Source: Hydractinia symbiolongicarpus (taxonomy: Eukaryota > Cnidaria > Hydrozoa > Anthoathecata > Hydractiniidae). Taken from it: DNA of 64,000 nucleotides. The position numbers and the translations under genes are program-made. The DNA lies in NCBI RefSeq assembly GCF_029227915.1, contig NC_079877.1, positions 13,143,351-13,207,350 on the forward strand, written 5' to 3'. The first letter of the stretch is position 1. Every line of letters begins with the position of its first letter. This document shows, piece by piece, positions 53,101-63,672 of the stretch. The notes beneath the pieces were generated by a model, which was not told where the DNA came from, did not search any database, and was given only the letters and a program-made list of their open reading frames with translations.

Positions 53101-54334
53101 CAAAAGTCATATTTTACTTTCTGAAGAATGACAGCTTCAATGTTTGCAAAATAACAATTACTGGAAAGTCATTGAATGCTGGTGATGGATTAGGGATGAA
53201 AGTCCCATGCAAATTATCCTTCCTCTCTGAAAGAGAGTCTATTGATATTTTGAAAAAACAACTACCAAAGCTATTGTAACATTTTTTTAGATTTTATCTT
53301 CACGAAGATAAACAAACAAAATCTTTGTCAACTAACCTGGTTTTCCATTTAGCCATCCACCCCTGAGAAGCTTGAAATGACTCGACACCCAACGCTTCGG
53401 CAAACTCAAGAGCTTTCTCTTTCAGCATCGGGCCACTGATTGGGATATTCTCACTCCTCATCATAAGTAACCATTTATGAACAGCTTTGTTCACATCTTC
53501 GAATTTTTCTGGCTTTGATCTCTTCGATGTTTGCCCGTTGTTAAACTGCTTGTAAATCTTTTCTTTATTTTTTTTCCAAGTTGACAGGGTGCTTGGAGGA
53601 ATTTTGAACTCTTTTGCCACATCCTTTGGCGCAGTACCCTTTTCCAACGCTTTAAGAGCTTTGTACTTGATTTTGTACGACTTATTGTCAATTCGACGCT
53701 TTGATCCTGCCACAGACGACATTGTTATGAGAGTGTCTTTCTTTTGAAATTCTTTAGATTTTCTCGAAAACGTTCGAAAAAGACGTTCGAAAGGTTTGGA
53801 TGACGCATCATTAATCATTCGAATTAATAATAAGGCCTGCAAAACACGTATTAACAAGATTTTTAGACCCAATTTATCAGGAAAACTGTTCGAATTTTGA
53901 TTATGATGTCAGAAAATTCGAGTTATGGAGAGAAAAGTCTCCAAGGGACAAAAAAATTTGTTCGAGTTAAGGGAAGATTCGAGTTATGGAGGTTCGAGTT
54001 GTAGAGGTTTTTTTATAAGAGTTTATTAGGAAATTTTCACGGTGCCAACGAATTTGTTTGAGTTAAGGAGAGATTCGAGTTATAGAGGTTCGAGTTATGG
54101 AGACTCTACTGTATTAACTATTTTTTTAAAAGCCATTTCCTTGAGAGAAGGTTGAGAAATCAGGTTGGGAAGATGGAACATTATAACTTAATATTGGTAT
54201 CGGTTAATAAAAAAAATTACCAGTTTTCTTTGAATCCATTATTTTCACATTAAACGTGACACAACACTTGCATTTATATCCAGAACATTGGCATCCACTT
54301 GGTTGATCCAAAGAAACTGAAACACTTGTGTCTT
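50141..54334 (-). CDS. DUF4773-like cysteine-rich protein, copy 3 (transposon in intron)
   Basis: Minus-strand exons 54334-54221, 51048-51014, 50917-50860, 50373-50141 are nearly identical to copy 2 and keep the frame (GCQCSGYKCKCCV, VCVVAEYLPEEI, NPPPLCRNIPYV, GCVHF, stop at 50141-50143). The exon matching copy 2's SPCSALDN exon (about 55161-55107) has lost its acceptor AG and its second Cys. The first intron is enlarged by a 2.75-kb transposon. With no signal exon found, this copy may be a decaying duplicate, though the four listed exons are still open. Confidence 0.6.
51583..53722 (-). CDS. Tigger-type transposase lacking the first catalytic Asp region
   Basis: N-terminal piece (ATG at 53722 to 53337) has two CENP-B-type helix-turn-helix blocks: SYKIKYKALKALEKG...PPSTLSTWKK and a second ending ASQGWMAKWKTR. 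C-terminal piece (52636 to stop 51583) starts DQCLPNKPLHMKGDKCSGG. It holds the second catalytic Asp (ALIIDNCTAHP) and the third (FLPPNTTSQTQPMDQGIIRA), then an acidic C-terminus. The linker with the first Asp (NADETGLF-type motif in the family) is absent; the HIRAN-bearing segment lies in its place. A donor (AG/GTTAGT at 53337) and an acceptor (CTACAG before 52636) would join the pieces in frame, but the product would lack one catalytic Asp. It is probably unable to cut DNA by itself. Confidence 0.85.
52680..52729. repeat. Nested palindrome at the edge of the HIRAN segment
   Basis: ATTCGAATCATGG (52680) pairs with CCATGATTCGAAT (52717-52729). Between them ATTCTAAATTTAGAAT is itself a perfect palindrome. 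It lies about 45 bases inside the transposon's interruption and may mark the border of an inserted element. Confidence 0.8.
52833..53279 (+). CDS. HIRAN-like domain protein inside the transposon
   Basis: Intact 148-residue frame on the strand opposite the transposase; the ATG at 52833 is the first one in the frame. Residues about 30-130 resemble HIRAN-type domains: VMGYHVYKSNWTPSVGDEYY, EPTNKMDKYAVAVKKNDGEI, IGHLPLGKSGRFAKVIFYFL, then ITITGKSLNAGDG and VPCKLSF. HIRAN domains in HLTF and related proteins bind DNA ends or stalled replication forks; stand-alone copies are of unknown function. It has no signal peptide or membrane segment. A small hairpin (TTATCTTCACGAAGATAA, about 53295-53312) follows the stop. 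Whether it is a passenger of the transposon or a separate nested element is not settled. The HIRAN assignment is from memory of the family pattern. Confidence 0.7.
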   Translation: MEAMKVQQVKRLTDIICCIELPIIKLITYEIDAFVMGYHVYKSNWTPSVGDEYYGFMEPTNKMDKYAVAVKKNDGEIIGHLPLGKSGRFAKVIFYFLKNDSFNVCKITITGKSLNAGDGLGMKVPCKLSFLSERESIDILKKQLPKLL

Positions 54335-55163
54335 CTAAACAAAATCATAACCATGGAATATTGTGACATCAAAAATGGATCGTTTCTGGTTGAAATCAAT
54401 GAAAAAACATTTTTTTAAAAAAATTGTTCAAAATGTTTTCCAATTTCTACTTTAGGGAAAAAATTTATTTGGACTGTTCTCTAAATGTGGAAGTCATTTA
54501 AAAATTTTACAAATGAGCTGATCTTTAAGCTGAGCCATATATCAGTAGACCACCAGGACCAAGAGAATCTATTAATAGAAAAAATTACACTAAACTTAAA
54601 GAAAAGAACACAATAGCTAGAAAAATAATCTCACTACCTTTTGTCGTCTGTTCATAATGTTACACAACAGCTGTATATTAGACTCCCACTAAGTAATTTT
54701 ATTACTTTGTCCTAACAGGCAGACAAAGATGCACGAACAACCAAACGAGGGACATACGTTCAAGGGGTAAAAATCCAAGGGCCGGCAAACCTGTAGATTT
54801 TTCAACAGCCTAACCTCTAGTCTATACTATATATAGTACTAGCCGATAAGTCCCGCAGAAGAATACACTTAGGCAAAGGGAATCGTCACTTGAATTTGGA
54901 TGACATCAACACTAGGACCCGTCAATACACATTTTTTTTTTGGTAATTTTTTGTAGATTAATATTAGAAGATCAATTTTGAAGTCACCTGTGAGGAAAAT
55001 GATGCAATAAAAAAACAATGAAAGATGTCTGCCTGTCTGTCTGTGACTTTTGCAAAGTGGATAGTTAGATGTTTTACAAATTTCTTTGACAGAGTCTATA
55101 AAACATTACCTTTGAGATTGTTCTGTAATTTACCAAACATGTTATCTAGAGCACTACAGGGAT

Positions 55164-58100
55164 ATGTCATATATAAATATTAATAACTGATAGCTATCTT
55201 TAACTTGTTTATACTGGAAATCTGACGCTCTGATTGGCTAAAAATTTATGCAGCACGTTATAACTTTTAATCTCATAGTTGTGGACAACGCATTAACGAG
55301 ACCCAATTCGTGTTAAAGTCAAACTAGCCGCAACTTTGAAGTTTTTATCATGTGGGATATCCCACAAACTAAGGTATATGTTTATACCGCGCAGGTCTGG
55401 GCACTGGTAAAGCACTTGTAGGGACAAATGTCCATACCTCTGCATAGCGTAAGTTATTTGCTAGGGAAAACATGCAGAGAATTAGTCACTTTTTTCTTTG
55501 TATTTCACTTTTTAAACTGGTGCGATATATTGATTTTCAATTATTTAATGGAAGGGTACTCAGTACTGACATAAGGGTGTATATTACGAAATTTCAAGAC
55601 TTAAACTTGGTTATTAATTGCAGCTATAAAAGAGCACAGATGAAATCGATTGAAAATAAAATACACACCTCAATAATATAATAACTGGCTCTGACTTTTT
55701 GTTAGAAATTATTGTGGTATACCTTATTCCATGAAACTAACGAATAACGAAATTAATTAATGCAGTGTTAATTTAAAGACTGTAAACTTCATCACTCGTT
55801 ATTAAAATATTGTTAATTTGGTAACTTTTTTATAATATGTTAAAAACATAATTTTTTTTACAAATTTCTACAATTACCTCGCTCAACAGTGTAAAATAGC
55901 TTTTGTATAGTCTTCATACTCTGATCCAAGTAGCTAGAAAATTGAAACCACTTTTTCTTTAAACTTTTAAATTTTCAACATTGTCTTTCCAAACAACAAA
56001 AACTTTTATTTCAATTTCTAAACCACGTTGTAATACAGGAGACCGCTTCACTACCTTGGATTCGACTGTTGCCGTAATTTTTGCTTCGTGTGATATGGCA
56101 TATTCTCAAATTCGCGTTAATTGAATGCATTTTTGATAACCAACCTTGCTCAACCGCGTTAATTAAGTGTCTTCTTCAAAGTAATTTTATTAAACCGCGT
56201 TAATTTCATGACCGTCAATTTAATTCGCGTTAATTTCTGGATTCTAGATATAATAGCATGTAACACTGTATTACTGTTATTTTTTTGTTGTTCTTAATTT
56301 GAAAAATGCATGTGAAAAGGTTTTAAATGTTTTCCGACAAAAGTTTCAAGGTTTTATTATTTTTTTTAAAGATTTCCATAAAAGATCTTAAACTGACAAG
56401 ATGGTAAAAAATAGGTTGACCCTTCGCCATCGCATATATCGTATGTGTGCACAAAAAAATCAATTTTGGGGAAATAAATCATAAAAGGTCAATAATCGGT
56501 AATAAACTTCCAGCACTTTTTCTAAAAAAATATGATTTTGCGCGGAACTACCCTGGACTCTAATGACCCCGGGGCTTCTCGGTTTTCGCTGGTTGCAGTG
56601 CGATGTGCCCCTTCCTAGTTCCAGGAAATCAAATGCAGTTGCAGTAAATTTAGTCCAAGTCAAAGAAGAAACTGCAGAAAGTCATGAAATAATAACACTG
56701 AAGGAGGCCATTAAAGGATACCACTGATGTAGGATTCCTCGTATTTACTATTTTAACATTTAGTTGGGGGTAAATCCTGGGGGTAAATTTGCAAGAGCCA
56801 GCTAAGCTATAGTTGCACTTTTCTAACATCTCAATGGGTTTACAGCGTATTTCGTAGCTTCACTAGCTAGCAATATAGACCATTTTAAATGTTTACAATT
56901 TTTGTGGTAAGCCCTTTTGGCTTTAGCAATTGCATGGCAGGCAAAAAGATGAAGTAAAGAAAAGTAAAGTGGTGGTGGTGAAGAAGTGCGGGCCTGTTTA
57001 GTTTAGTGGGCCTGTTGCAAATGTTAAAATTTAGTAGTTGTCACAAAATTTCGTTTTATTTGAGAACAACAACAACTTTGCCACCAGGGCTATTTGCTTG
57101 TCAGAAGTGATGACGAATGATATAAAAGCGGTCAATATAAAAGCGGTCATTATAGAACATAAGTGAGGAATAACATTCAAAAGTGTTGCACATAAACCAG
57201 CCTGCCCTGATTATGTTGTTCTATATATAAGTAAGAAATAATTTTAAAATGTTGTAAATAAGCCAGCCTGCCTGATTTTGTTCATTTTATAAGTGCCAAA
57301 TAATAATTTTTAACTGTCCTACATAAGTGCCAAATAATATAACAGGTGTCGTACATAAGCTGGCCTGCCCCAATTATGTCCGTTTTTTTAACTGTTGTAC
57401 ATTAGTCGGCCTGTCCTAATTATGTTGCCCAGATTATATATTTTCTGCCCTGTTTATAAACGGAGCAAGCTGCCATGCATAATCCGAGCAGCGTTCTTAA
57501 TCTGGACAGGACAATACCGCAGAAAATGCAATCATTTAAACAAGGTCTATAAGGAATGACACTGTGATAACAAAGTCCTTAGCTAACTCTTTTAACACCA
57601 GGCTTTTCAAAGTACCTGTTGGCTATAAATCCAGAACTACTAATGCTTGTAGAAAGTCTTAAGGTTACTGTTAAGGAAAAAAGTCACTTGATGAGTAGGC
57701 TCAGAAAAACCCTAAGACTTATTTGGTGGTGTTATTTTTGTGAGACGTTGATTTTCCAAAAAGAAAATATAATGAAATAAACACACCATTTTTTTTCACG
57801 GTACGTTTTAAAATGGCTTCTTTTTCCGAATGCGTGGTCGCAGACTCCTCGTTTTTCCACCATTACACTCAGCATAAATTAAATTTGAAAAGGTTCCCGG
57901 GTTTTTTTTCTAATAACGTTATGAAATTATTAGTAATTATATAATCATTCAAAAAATGCATATTTTTTACCTTCTGTCATCATAATTCGCTAATCAGTAA
58001 TTTATACAAAAAAATCCAGGGAACCTTTTCTGCATAATTAATCCAGCTTTCCATTACCAAAGTTTCAATGAGCCAATAGAAAGCTTTCAGAAAAAGAGAC

Positions 58101-58290
58101 CACAAATGTAAAGGCATGTATGCGAATATTTTACTAACAAGATATTTGTTTTCGTAGGTGTTATGAAAATTTTCGTAGGTGTTATGAAAATGTGTGAATT
58201 GAGTATGCAGAAAGATGATAGAAGTGCGAACTTTTTCTTTATGCTGAATATGCGTGCACACATTCAGAATTATTAATAGACAGAAGTCAG
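55164..58290. other. Intergenic, repeat-rich
   Basis: Holds direct repeats of CGCGTTAATT (56100-56245), blocks shared with 45600-45760 (56480-56950), and degenerate repeats with CATAAGC.GGCCTG.CC (57180-57440). No open frame with recognisable similarity. A signal-peptide exon for DUF4773 copies 2/3 would be expected on the minus strand here, but I could not identify one. Confidence 0.5.
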
Positions 58291-59283
58291 GTTGCAAGTG
58301 GCTAGTTACGATGGTACAGTCTATATACAGCAATGCTAGAAGTCGTGTCAGGATTACCGATTCCTTCTTTTTGTGTAAACATTGACGTACATCAGGGTCC
58401 TGTCCTTTGTTATTTGTTCGAATGTTAGAAGAAGTTATTGTAGGCAGATGACTTGGTTTTCTTAATGAAGTCGAAGAAAAAAAGGTTTAAAGTGAATGCA
58501 GCAAAATCTAAAGTCATGATTAGTAGCATTGCAATCAAGTGTAACCTTGTAGTTGGAAAGTGGCCTTGTGGAATTTGCAGGAAAGGGGCTGGTAATAACT
58601 CAATTTTTTGTCAGAGTTGCAAGCATTGGGTACATAAGAAGTGCAGTAGTATTGGTGGAAGGTTAAGAGCTGACATTCAGTTTGTATGCAAGCGTTGCAA
58701 AGGTGAGATTATAGAGAATGAAGTATTTCCAGCTTCAATGATGTACAACAGTGGCTCGTTAGAAATAGTTGAGAACTTCTGTTACTTAGGTGATATGTTG
58801 GGCAGTGAAGGGGGTGTTGGAAGAAGTGTTACTTGCAGGATAGGTTCTGCTTGGAAAAAGTTCAGAGAGTTACTTCCTTTGTTGACTAGCAGCGTCTTGT
58901 CAATTGAGTTAAAACGTAGGTTGTATGAGGCCTGTGTAAGAAATGTTATGTGGTACAATAGCGAGACATGGGCAGTGAAGCAGGAAGATCTTGACCGTTT
59001 AGAAAGGAATGATATGAGAATGGTTAGGTGGATGTGTAACGCCAGTCTAAGAGACAGAAAGAGTTCAGATGAGCTAAGAAGCAGGCTAGGTGTCCATAGA
59101 ATTAAAGATGTTATCCAGATAAGAAGATTGAATTAGCTGGGGCACTTGGAAAGAATGGAGGGGGATAATTGGGTAAGAAAGTGTCGAGACTTAATAGTTC
59201 CTGGGGCAAAGCCCAGAGGCAGACCGAGAAAGACTTGGCAGGAGGTTATAACGGACATTAAGCCGAGAATGATGATGATGATA
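58291..59283 (+). mobile_element. 5'-truncated non-LTR retrotransposon fragment (copy 2)
   Basis: Begins in the reverse-transcriptase domain ([15 protein letters not shown]), then ADDLVF, KVNAAKSKVMIS. A Cys/His finger follows (PCGICRKGAGNNSIFCQSCK, HWVHKKCS, CKRCKGE), and then the C-terminal domain ([56 protein letters not shown]). The long frame 58453-59136 is open, but stops and deletions before and after it make the copy inactive. The 3' end has a GATGATGATGAT tail like copy 1 (3640-4985, opposite strand), which shares long near-identical stretches. Compared with copy 1, about 90 bases near the 3' end are missing. Confidence 0.87.
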
Positions 59284-59878
59284 TGTTTGAAAATATGTTT
59301 TTACATTTTTTACAGGATGTAATTGCATATAATTGACATTATTTATAATATATACAAAAAAGAAATAAAAATCTATCACAAAGCTACACAAAATCAAAAA
59401 TAAAAATGCTGACTTCAGCAAAAAAATTGTTGACATTTTTAATTGCCATGTGACAGATATCATCCGTACCAAGTTTTATAAGTTGTAACCTAATACAAGG
59501 GAAGGTGGGGTAAAGGGGTAAAGCATCCCCCCCACATCTGAGACTACACTCGCCCCCCTATACCCTGGCCTGAATATAGGGTTAATACTTTCTTAACTTT
59601 TCAGGCAATTGAAAGTATATACTTATAATCTTAGTTTCCTGTTTTTGAAATTTGTGCTTGTTATAAATTGCAGGTTTTTACTTTTCAGAAGTTCAAACAG
59701 TGACATTGGTATAAGTGCCCAAACATATGTTTTATTCAATTTAAAAATTAATTAGAAATTCTTGCTGCCTCAAAAAAATTCCTATCAAAAAGGTTGCATT
59801 AGCAGTCAAAAATTTGTCTCATGAAGTATTAAAATTCCTCAGTATATAATTCTTTTTTATAGATTTTTAAATAAAAAC
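59284..59878. other. Upstream region of the ANKRD40-like gene
   Basis: AT-rich. An acceptor-like TTTTTATAG lies at about 59855-59863, shortly before the ATG at 59879. The 5' leader may therefore be spliced, either to an upstream exon or by trans-splicing. No repeat or gene seen. Confidence 0.4.
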
Positions 59879-60643
59879 ATGGATTTTTCTGAGGAAATGA
59901 ATGAAAAACTGCGAGAAATGTGTTGCATTGGCGAAGTAGACACTGCACTCAACTTGCTTAGAAGTGGTGCCGATATCAATTCACAAAATAAAATGAACGG
60001 ATGGACATGTTTACACTGGGCTGCTAAACGTGGTCACACCGCCCTAGTTAAAATTCTCATGCATAATGGAGGCGATGCTGATTTAAAAAATTTTAAGGGT
60101 GAGACTGCGTACGATATTGCATTAAATAAAGAACTGAAAGAAATCTTATTTAATAACCACGAGGAGTCGAGCACTTCGCAAATTTGTCAAAAAGAGGTAC
60201 AAGATCTTACTAAAGAGATGAACAATAATAGCGTGTTTAAACCAATTCCAAGTGAGAAGAAATTTGTTCCAAATTATTTAAGTAATCCTGTGTTTCCTTA
60301 TAATGGCAGACAAAATAATCTTTTTAAGCCACAAGCTACGAATGGCTCCTTTCAAAATGATATACTTAACGAAAGTAAACAACTGAAGGAAATAGGTAAT
60401 GACGTTGATTCAGAACTAGTTTTGAAAGTTCGGAATGCTGCTTCAGATGAGCAAGATTTTATTGAAATCGAACTCGACAAAAAAAAGTTGACATTCGATT
60501 GCTTTATGCAAGTTTGTTGCGAGGAGTTGAATATTTCCAAAGACAATGTAAAAAAGATTCGAAAGCTGCCGAATACGATAATACGCAAAGATAAAGATGT
60601 TAGTCGACTGAAAGATTTTCAAGAAATTGAATTAATTTTGTAA
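59879..60643 (+). CDS. ANKRD40: Ankyrin repeat domain-containing protein 40-like
   Basis: Intact single coding exon of 254 residues. Residues about 10-95 carry two to three ankyrin repeats (DINSQNKMNGWTCLHWAAKR, GHTALVKILMHNGGDADLKN). The middle (about 100-175) is low-complexity and probably disordered. The C-terminal block (LVLKVRNAASDEQDFIEIEL, VCCEELNISKDNVKKIRKLP, NTIIRKDKDVSRLKDFQEIE) is the conserved ubiquitin-like-looking end of ANKRD40, which makes the identification firm. The cellular role of the family is poorly known. It lies downstream of a dead retrotransposon, and no other gene is close. Confidence 0.9.
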   Translation: MDFSEEMNEKLREMCCIGEVDTALNLLRSGADINSQNKMNGWTCLHWAAKRGHTALVKILMHNGGDADLKNFKGETAYDIALNKELKEILFNNHEESSTSQICQKEVQDLTKEMNNNSVFKPIPSEKKFVPNYLSNPVFPYNGRQNNLFKPQATNGSFQNDILNESKQLKEIGNDVDSELVLKVRNAASDEQDFIEIELDKKKLTFDCFMQVCCEELNISKDNVKKIRKLPNTIIRKDKDVSRLKDFQEIELIL

Positions 60644-60976
60644 AGCTACATTTGATAATTTGTATAAAATAATTGTGGGTTTTGCTATATATTTTTGGGC
60701 GTTTATTTGTGTGTTTTTGATATGGTAAGAGATGTTCGTGACATTAAGTATTGGAAATCTACGTGATAAATTTAAAAAAAACCTCCTTTTTTGTATTGGT
60801 GTAATGGAATATAACGTCCAATTATCCAACATTTAGAAACGGTAACATACGAAATTATTATTTTTAGGTGCTTTAAACAATGACGACGCAATTTCCTACT
60901 TTTGTGCTAAACCCTAAAGTCTGGGTGTGGTAGGCTGATATTTTTTTTTCAACTTCTGAAATGCTCGATAAACTGT

Positions 60977-60982
60977 AATAAA
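60977..60982 (+). other. Candidate polyadenylation signal of ANKRD40-like gene
   Basis: AATAAA about 335 bases after the stop codon on the same strand; nearer variant signals cannot be excluded. Confidence 0.35.
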
Positions 60983-62087
60983 ATTTTGCAAACATTAATA
61001 GATTGTCCACAACTTTTACCTCACATTGTTAAATTGTTCAGTCTCGAATTATTATTCATTGATTAGAACCAGTTTAACAGGACCTATAAAAGTGATGTGT
61101 GATAAATTATTGTTGAACAAAGTGTGTTGATGCGAGTATATGTTTTATAATTAATAACGAGATGTTAATAACGAGAATTTTTATTTTGAAATATACCACC
61201 TTGTCAATGAAAACAGGTGGGTAGAATTTTTTAGTCTGTATTATATGAATATAAGTCAGTGATAAATATAAATATTAGTCACTTATCCAAAATACGGTTA
61301 CTTTAGACCAACTTTTTTACCGATTAGAAAGTAATTACGTTAGTCGCGAATCTATGATCTTAACAATTTAGCAAGCATTAACTTTCACGAAAAGATAACC
61401 TTTCAATGATCAAACCTCAAAACGTATTCTTTTAATATCAAAGCATAAGACTAAAGCTGAAAAAGACTGTTCTTGGGTCGAATTTTGTTTTTGCAAAAAT
61501 TAACTTTCGCGAATTTGGCCAAATTTTGCGACATTGGTGAAAGTTTCTGCGCTTAAGTTAATACTCAGTATAAACACATACATACTTTTGGGAGTAAAAT
61601 CTCTAAAACTTAGGAATATAATATAAGACCAAACGATACCTAAATCTCCATTGCTTAATAACCTTTATTTTTTTTTCATACGCAGTTACTTATCATATTG
61701 TAACATATGTTGGGCAAGCAATAATGTAAATAAATTAAAAAAAAATTTATAATTAACAAAAGCAAGCTTGTCGTGCAATTTTTGCTTTAGACAGACATGC
61801 ACAAAACAACACTTATTTCTTCAAATTGGGGCTTTGAACGTCTATCTATTGAATATACATCAAGTTTTACTTTTTATGTATAAAATAAAACAGAACGTAA
61901 CACCAAAAATGTTTACTACTCAATTTACAACGTAAATATAATACCAGATTTTTAAAAAATGATTATATAGTACCAAATTTTTTTAATAAAATCTAGAACA
62001 TTTTCAATTAGACATAGGGGACCATACCTTTGGAATTCTTCTTAAAACAAACTTCATTGGACATTTATCTATATTAAAATACCCGTA

Positions 62088-62211
62088 TACGTCTGTCTGT
62101 CTGTTTGTCACGCAAAGTGGTAGCTTAGCTGCGCAAGTAGCGAAACGCACGCAATGCGGTATAAAAAGGACGGGCAAGCCCGTGGATTTTTCCATGGGCT
62201 AACGACTAGTA
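62088..62211. repeat. Dispersed TCTG-bearing repeat, best-preserved copy
   Basis: CGTCTGTCTGTCTGTTTGTC is followed by a GC-richer body (CAAAGTGGTAGCTTAGCTGC) and then GTGGATTTTTCCATGGGCTA and ACGACTAGTA. It shares this layout with 14988-15078 and, more distantly, 48825-48913. Confidence 0.6.
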
Positions 62212-63529
62212 TTTAATGTTATTGTAACTCTCTTGCTTTTTTATTAAAAACGGGGGTTTATGATAAGTAACCTCGTGCCTTCTTTTTGCTCCCGCCATTT
62301 TTGTATATTTGAAGAAATATAATAACCTGTAATATCTATCTAACGGAGAAAATATATCCATCTTTGAAACTTCTTGTGTAACTTCAATATCCGAAAATGC
62401 TGGATTGTGTAATAGTTGCAATCCGTTTTTGTTCTGAAATCTGCAACTGTCTGTCTCGAATTTGAATCCAAAGAAAAGGAAATTTTGTTGAATTATAGAG
62501 AGATTCGAATAATAGAAGGTATCTCTGGAATTTTCAGGTTTGAAGAATGAAAATTCAAATTGGAGAGAGGGATTAAAGCGAGAGAAAGAGAAAAATCAGA
62601 ATTATATGAAAGATAAGAAAAAAGGAAAGAATGATCGAGTTTTCTTTGATTTTGTTTTTCTTTTCCTAAGTTTCAGTTATTTATTTGCACAATTATTTAT
62701 TTATTTACTTATTTATTATGAATATTTACACAGGATGTACACTTCAGTGTTAAATTACTGCTATTATTGCGTATCTTGAAAGATCATACATGCGCTAAAT
62801 TGCTGAAAATATGTTCAGTTTATGATTTCGTCTTTTTGGAGATTGTCTAAGTCAAGCATACGACTCGCGTCTGTAAAGGCTTTTTTTAAAGGTGCTACGG
62901 AACGGCTGTTGGTTTTCGACTTAAGTGACGTACACGAAAGTCGAGCTGATGACGGCGAAAAACAAAAATAGCTATTTTTCCGACATTTATGTAATTTACA
63001 GACTCGATAATATATATATATAATTTTTATCTTCTTCAGACTTGCTCTTGTTTTCATCCAGAATGAGCCTTGGGAAATATTTTTTTCTAATATACTTTTC
63101 GAAAAAAAATATTGAGCGAGTAAAAAACGCGTTTGCCGGATTTTTAATATGTACGCGGGATATACGGAATGTGAGCATTTTAACCGGTTCGTAGCCCCTT
63201 TAAATTTACTCTTAATTTTGTCATTGGGATGTTTTTTTAAAATCTTGTAAATTGTTTCCTTTTGCAACCTTTTTACAAATTATCTCTTCTGACCCACTTT
63301 TAAAAACAAAAAGACCTAAATATGTAAATTTGCGGAAAAAATATTTAGACAGGGCCAGTTTTTTCCTCATTTTTTTAATAGAACAAAAGTATCAAACAAT
63401 CTATGTACTGCACTTAATTAAGAGAAACGTTTTTCTTTGTTTTTCTTTAGTGAGCTTTATAATATAATGCAAGTATAATAAGTATAATACATTATAAGCC
63501 TAATCAATCTACAGTATTCTTTCTAATTA

Positions 63530-63672
63530 ACGGACACTCTAAAAGTCGGACATTTCTGCTTAGCGGACACTTTGCCCATGCACCGGCCGTTTTCTGGTTA
63601 AAGTCTCATAAAAAACTTTCTAATTAGCTGACACTCAATTAGCGGACACTCTGATTAGCGGACAGTCCAAAA
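63530..63672. repeat. TTAGCGGACACTCT repeats, probable DNA-transposon end
   Basis: Variants of TAATTAGCGGACACTCT occur five or six times in 140 bases. Such strings are typical of subterminal repeats of pogo/Tigger-like elements. No transposase is recognised next to it. Confidence 0.5.

Larger units (their letters stand above)
51364..54111 (-). mobile_element. Tigger/pogo-type DNA transposon carrying a HIRAN-like gene
   Basis: Perfect inverted ends: CAGTAGAGTCTCCATAACTC at 51364, and its reverse complement ending at 54111. TA duplications lie at 51362-51363 and 54112-54113. The paralogous site in copy 2 (about 48210) reads GCTACTATTAACTA without insertion, which gives the empty site exactly. 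Subterminal repeats of TTCGAGTTATGGAG occur on both sides. Inside are a minus-strand transposase in two pieces (53722-53337 and 52636-51583) and, between them on +, a HIRAN-like open frame (52833-53279). Confidence 0.93.
50040..55159. repeat. Segmental tandem duplication, unit 2
   Basis: Near-identical to 46885-49967, interrupted at 51364-54111 by a Tigger/pogo-type transposon. Similarity stops near 55159-55163, where unit 1 reads ACTACAGGGAGACTGCAT and this unit reads ACTACAGGGATATGTCAT. Confidence 0.9.

Noticed and set aside
51583-54111. Domesticated host gene from the Tigger transposase
   Set aside because: It has perfect inverted ends and TA duplications and is absent from the sister duplicate, so it is a recent insertion rather than a host gene.
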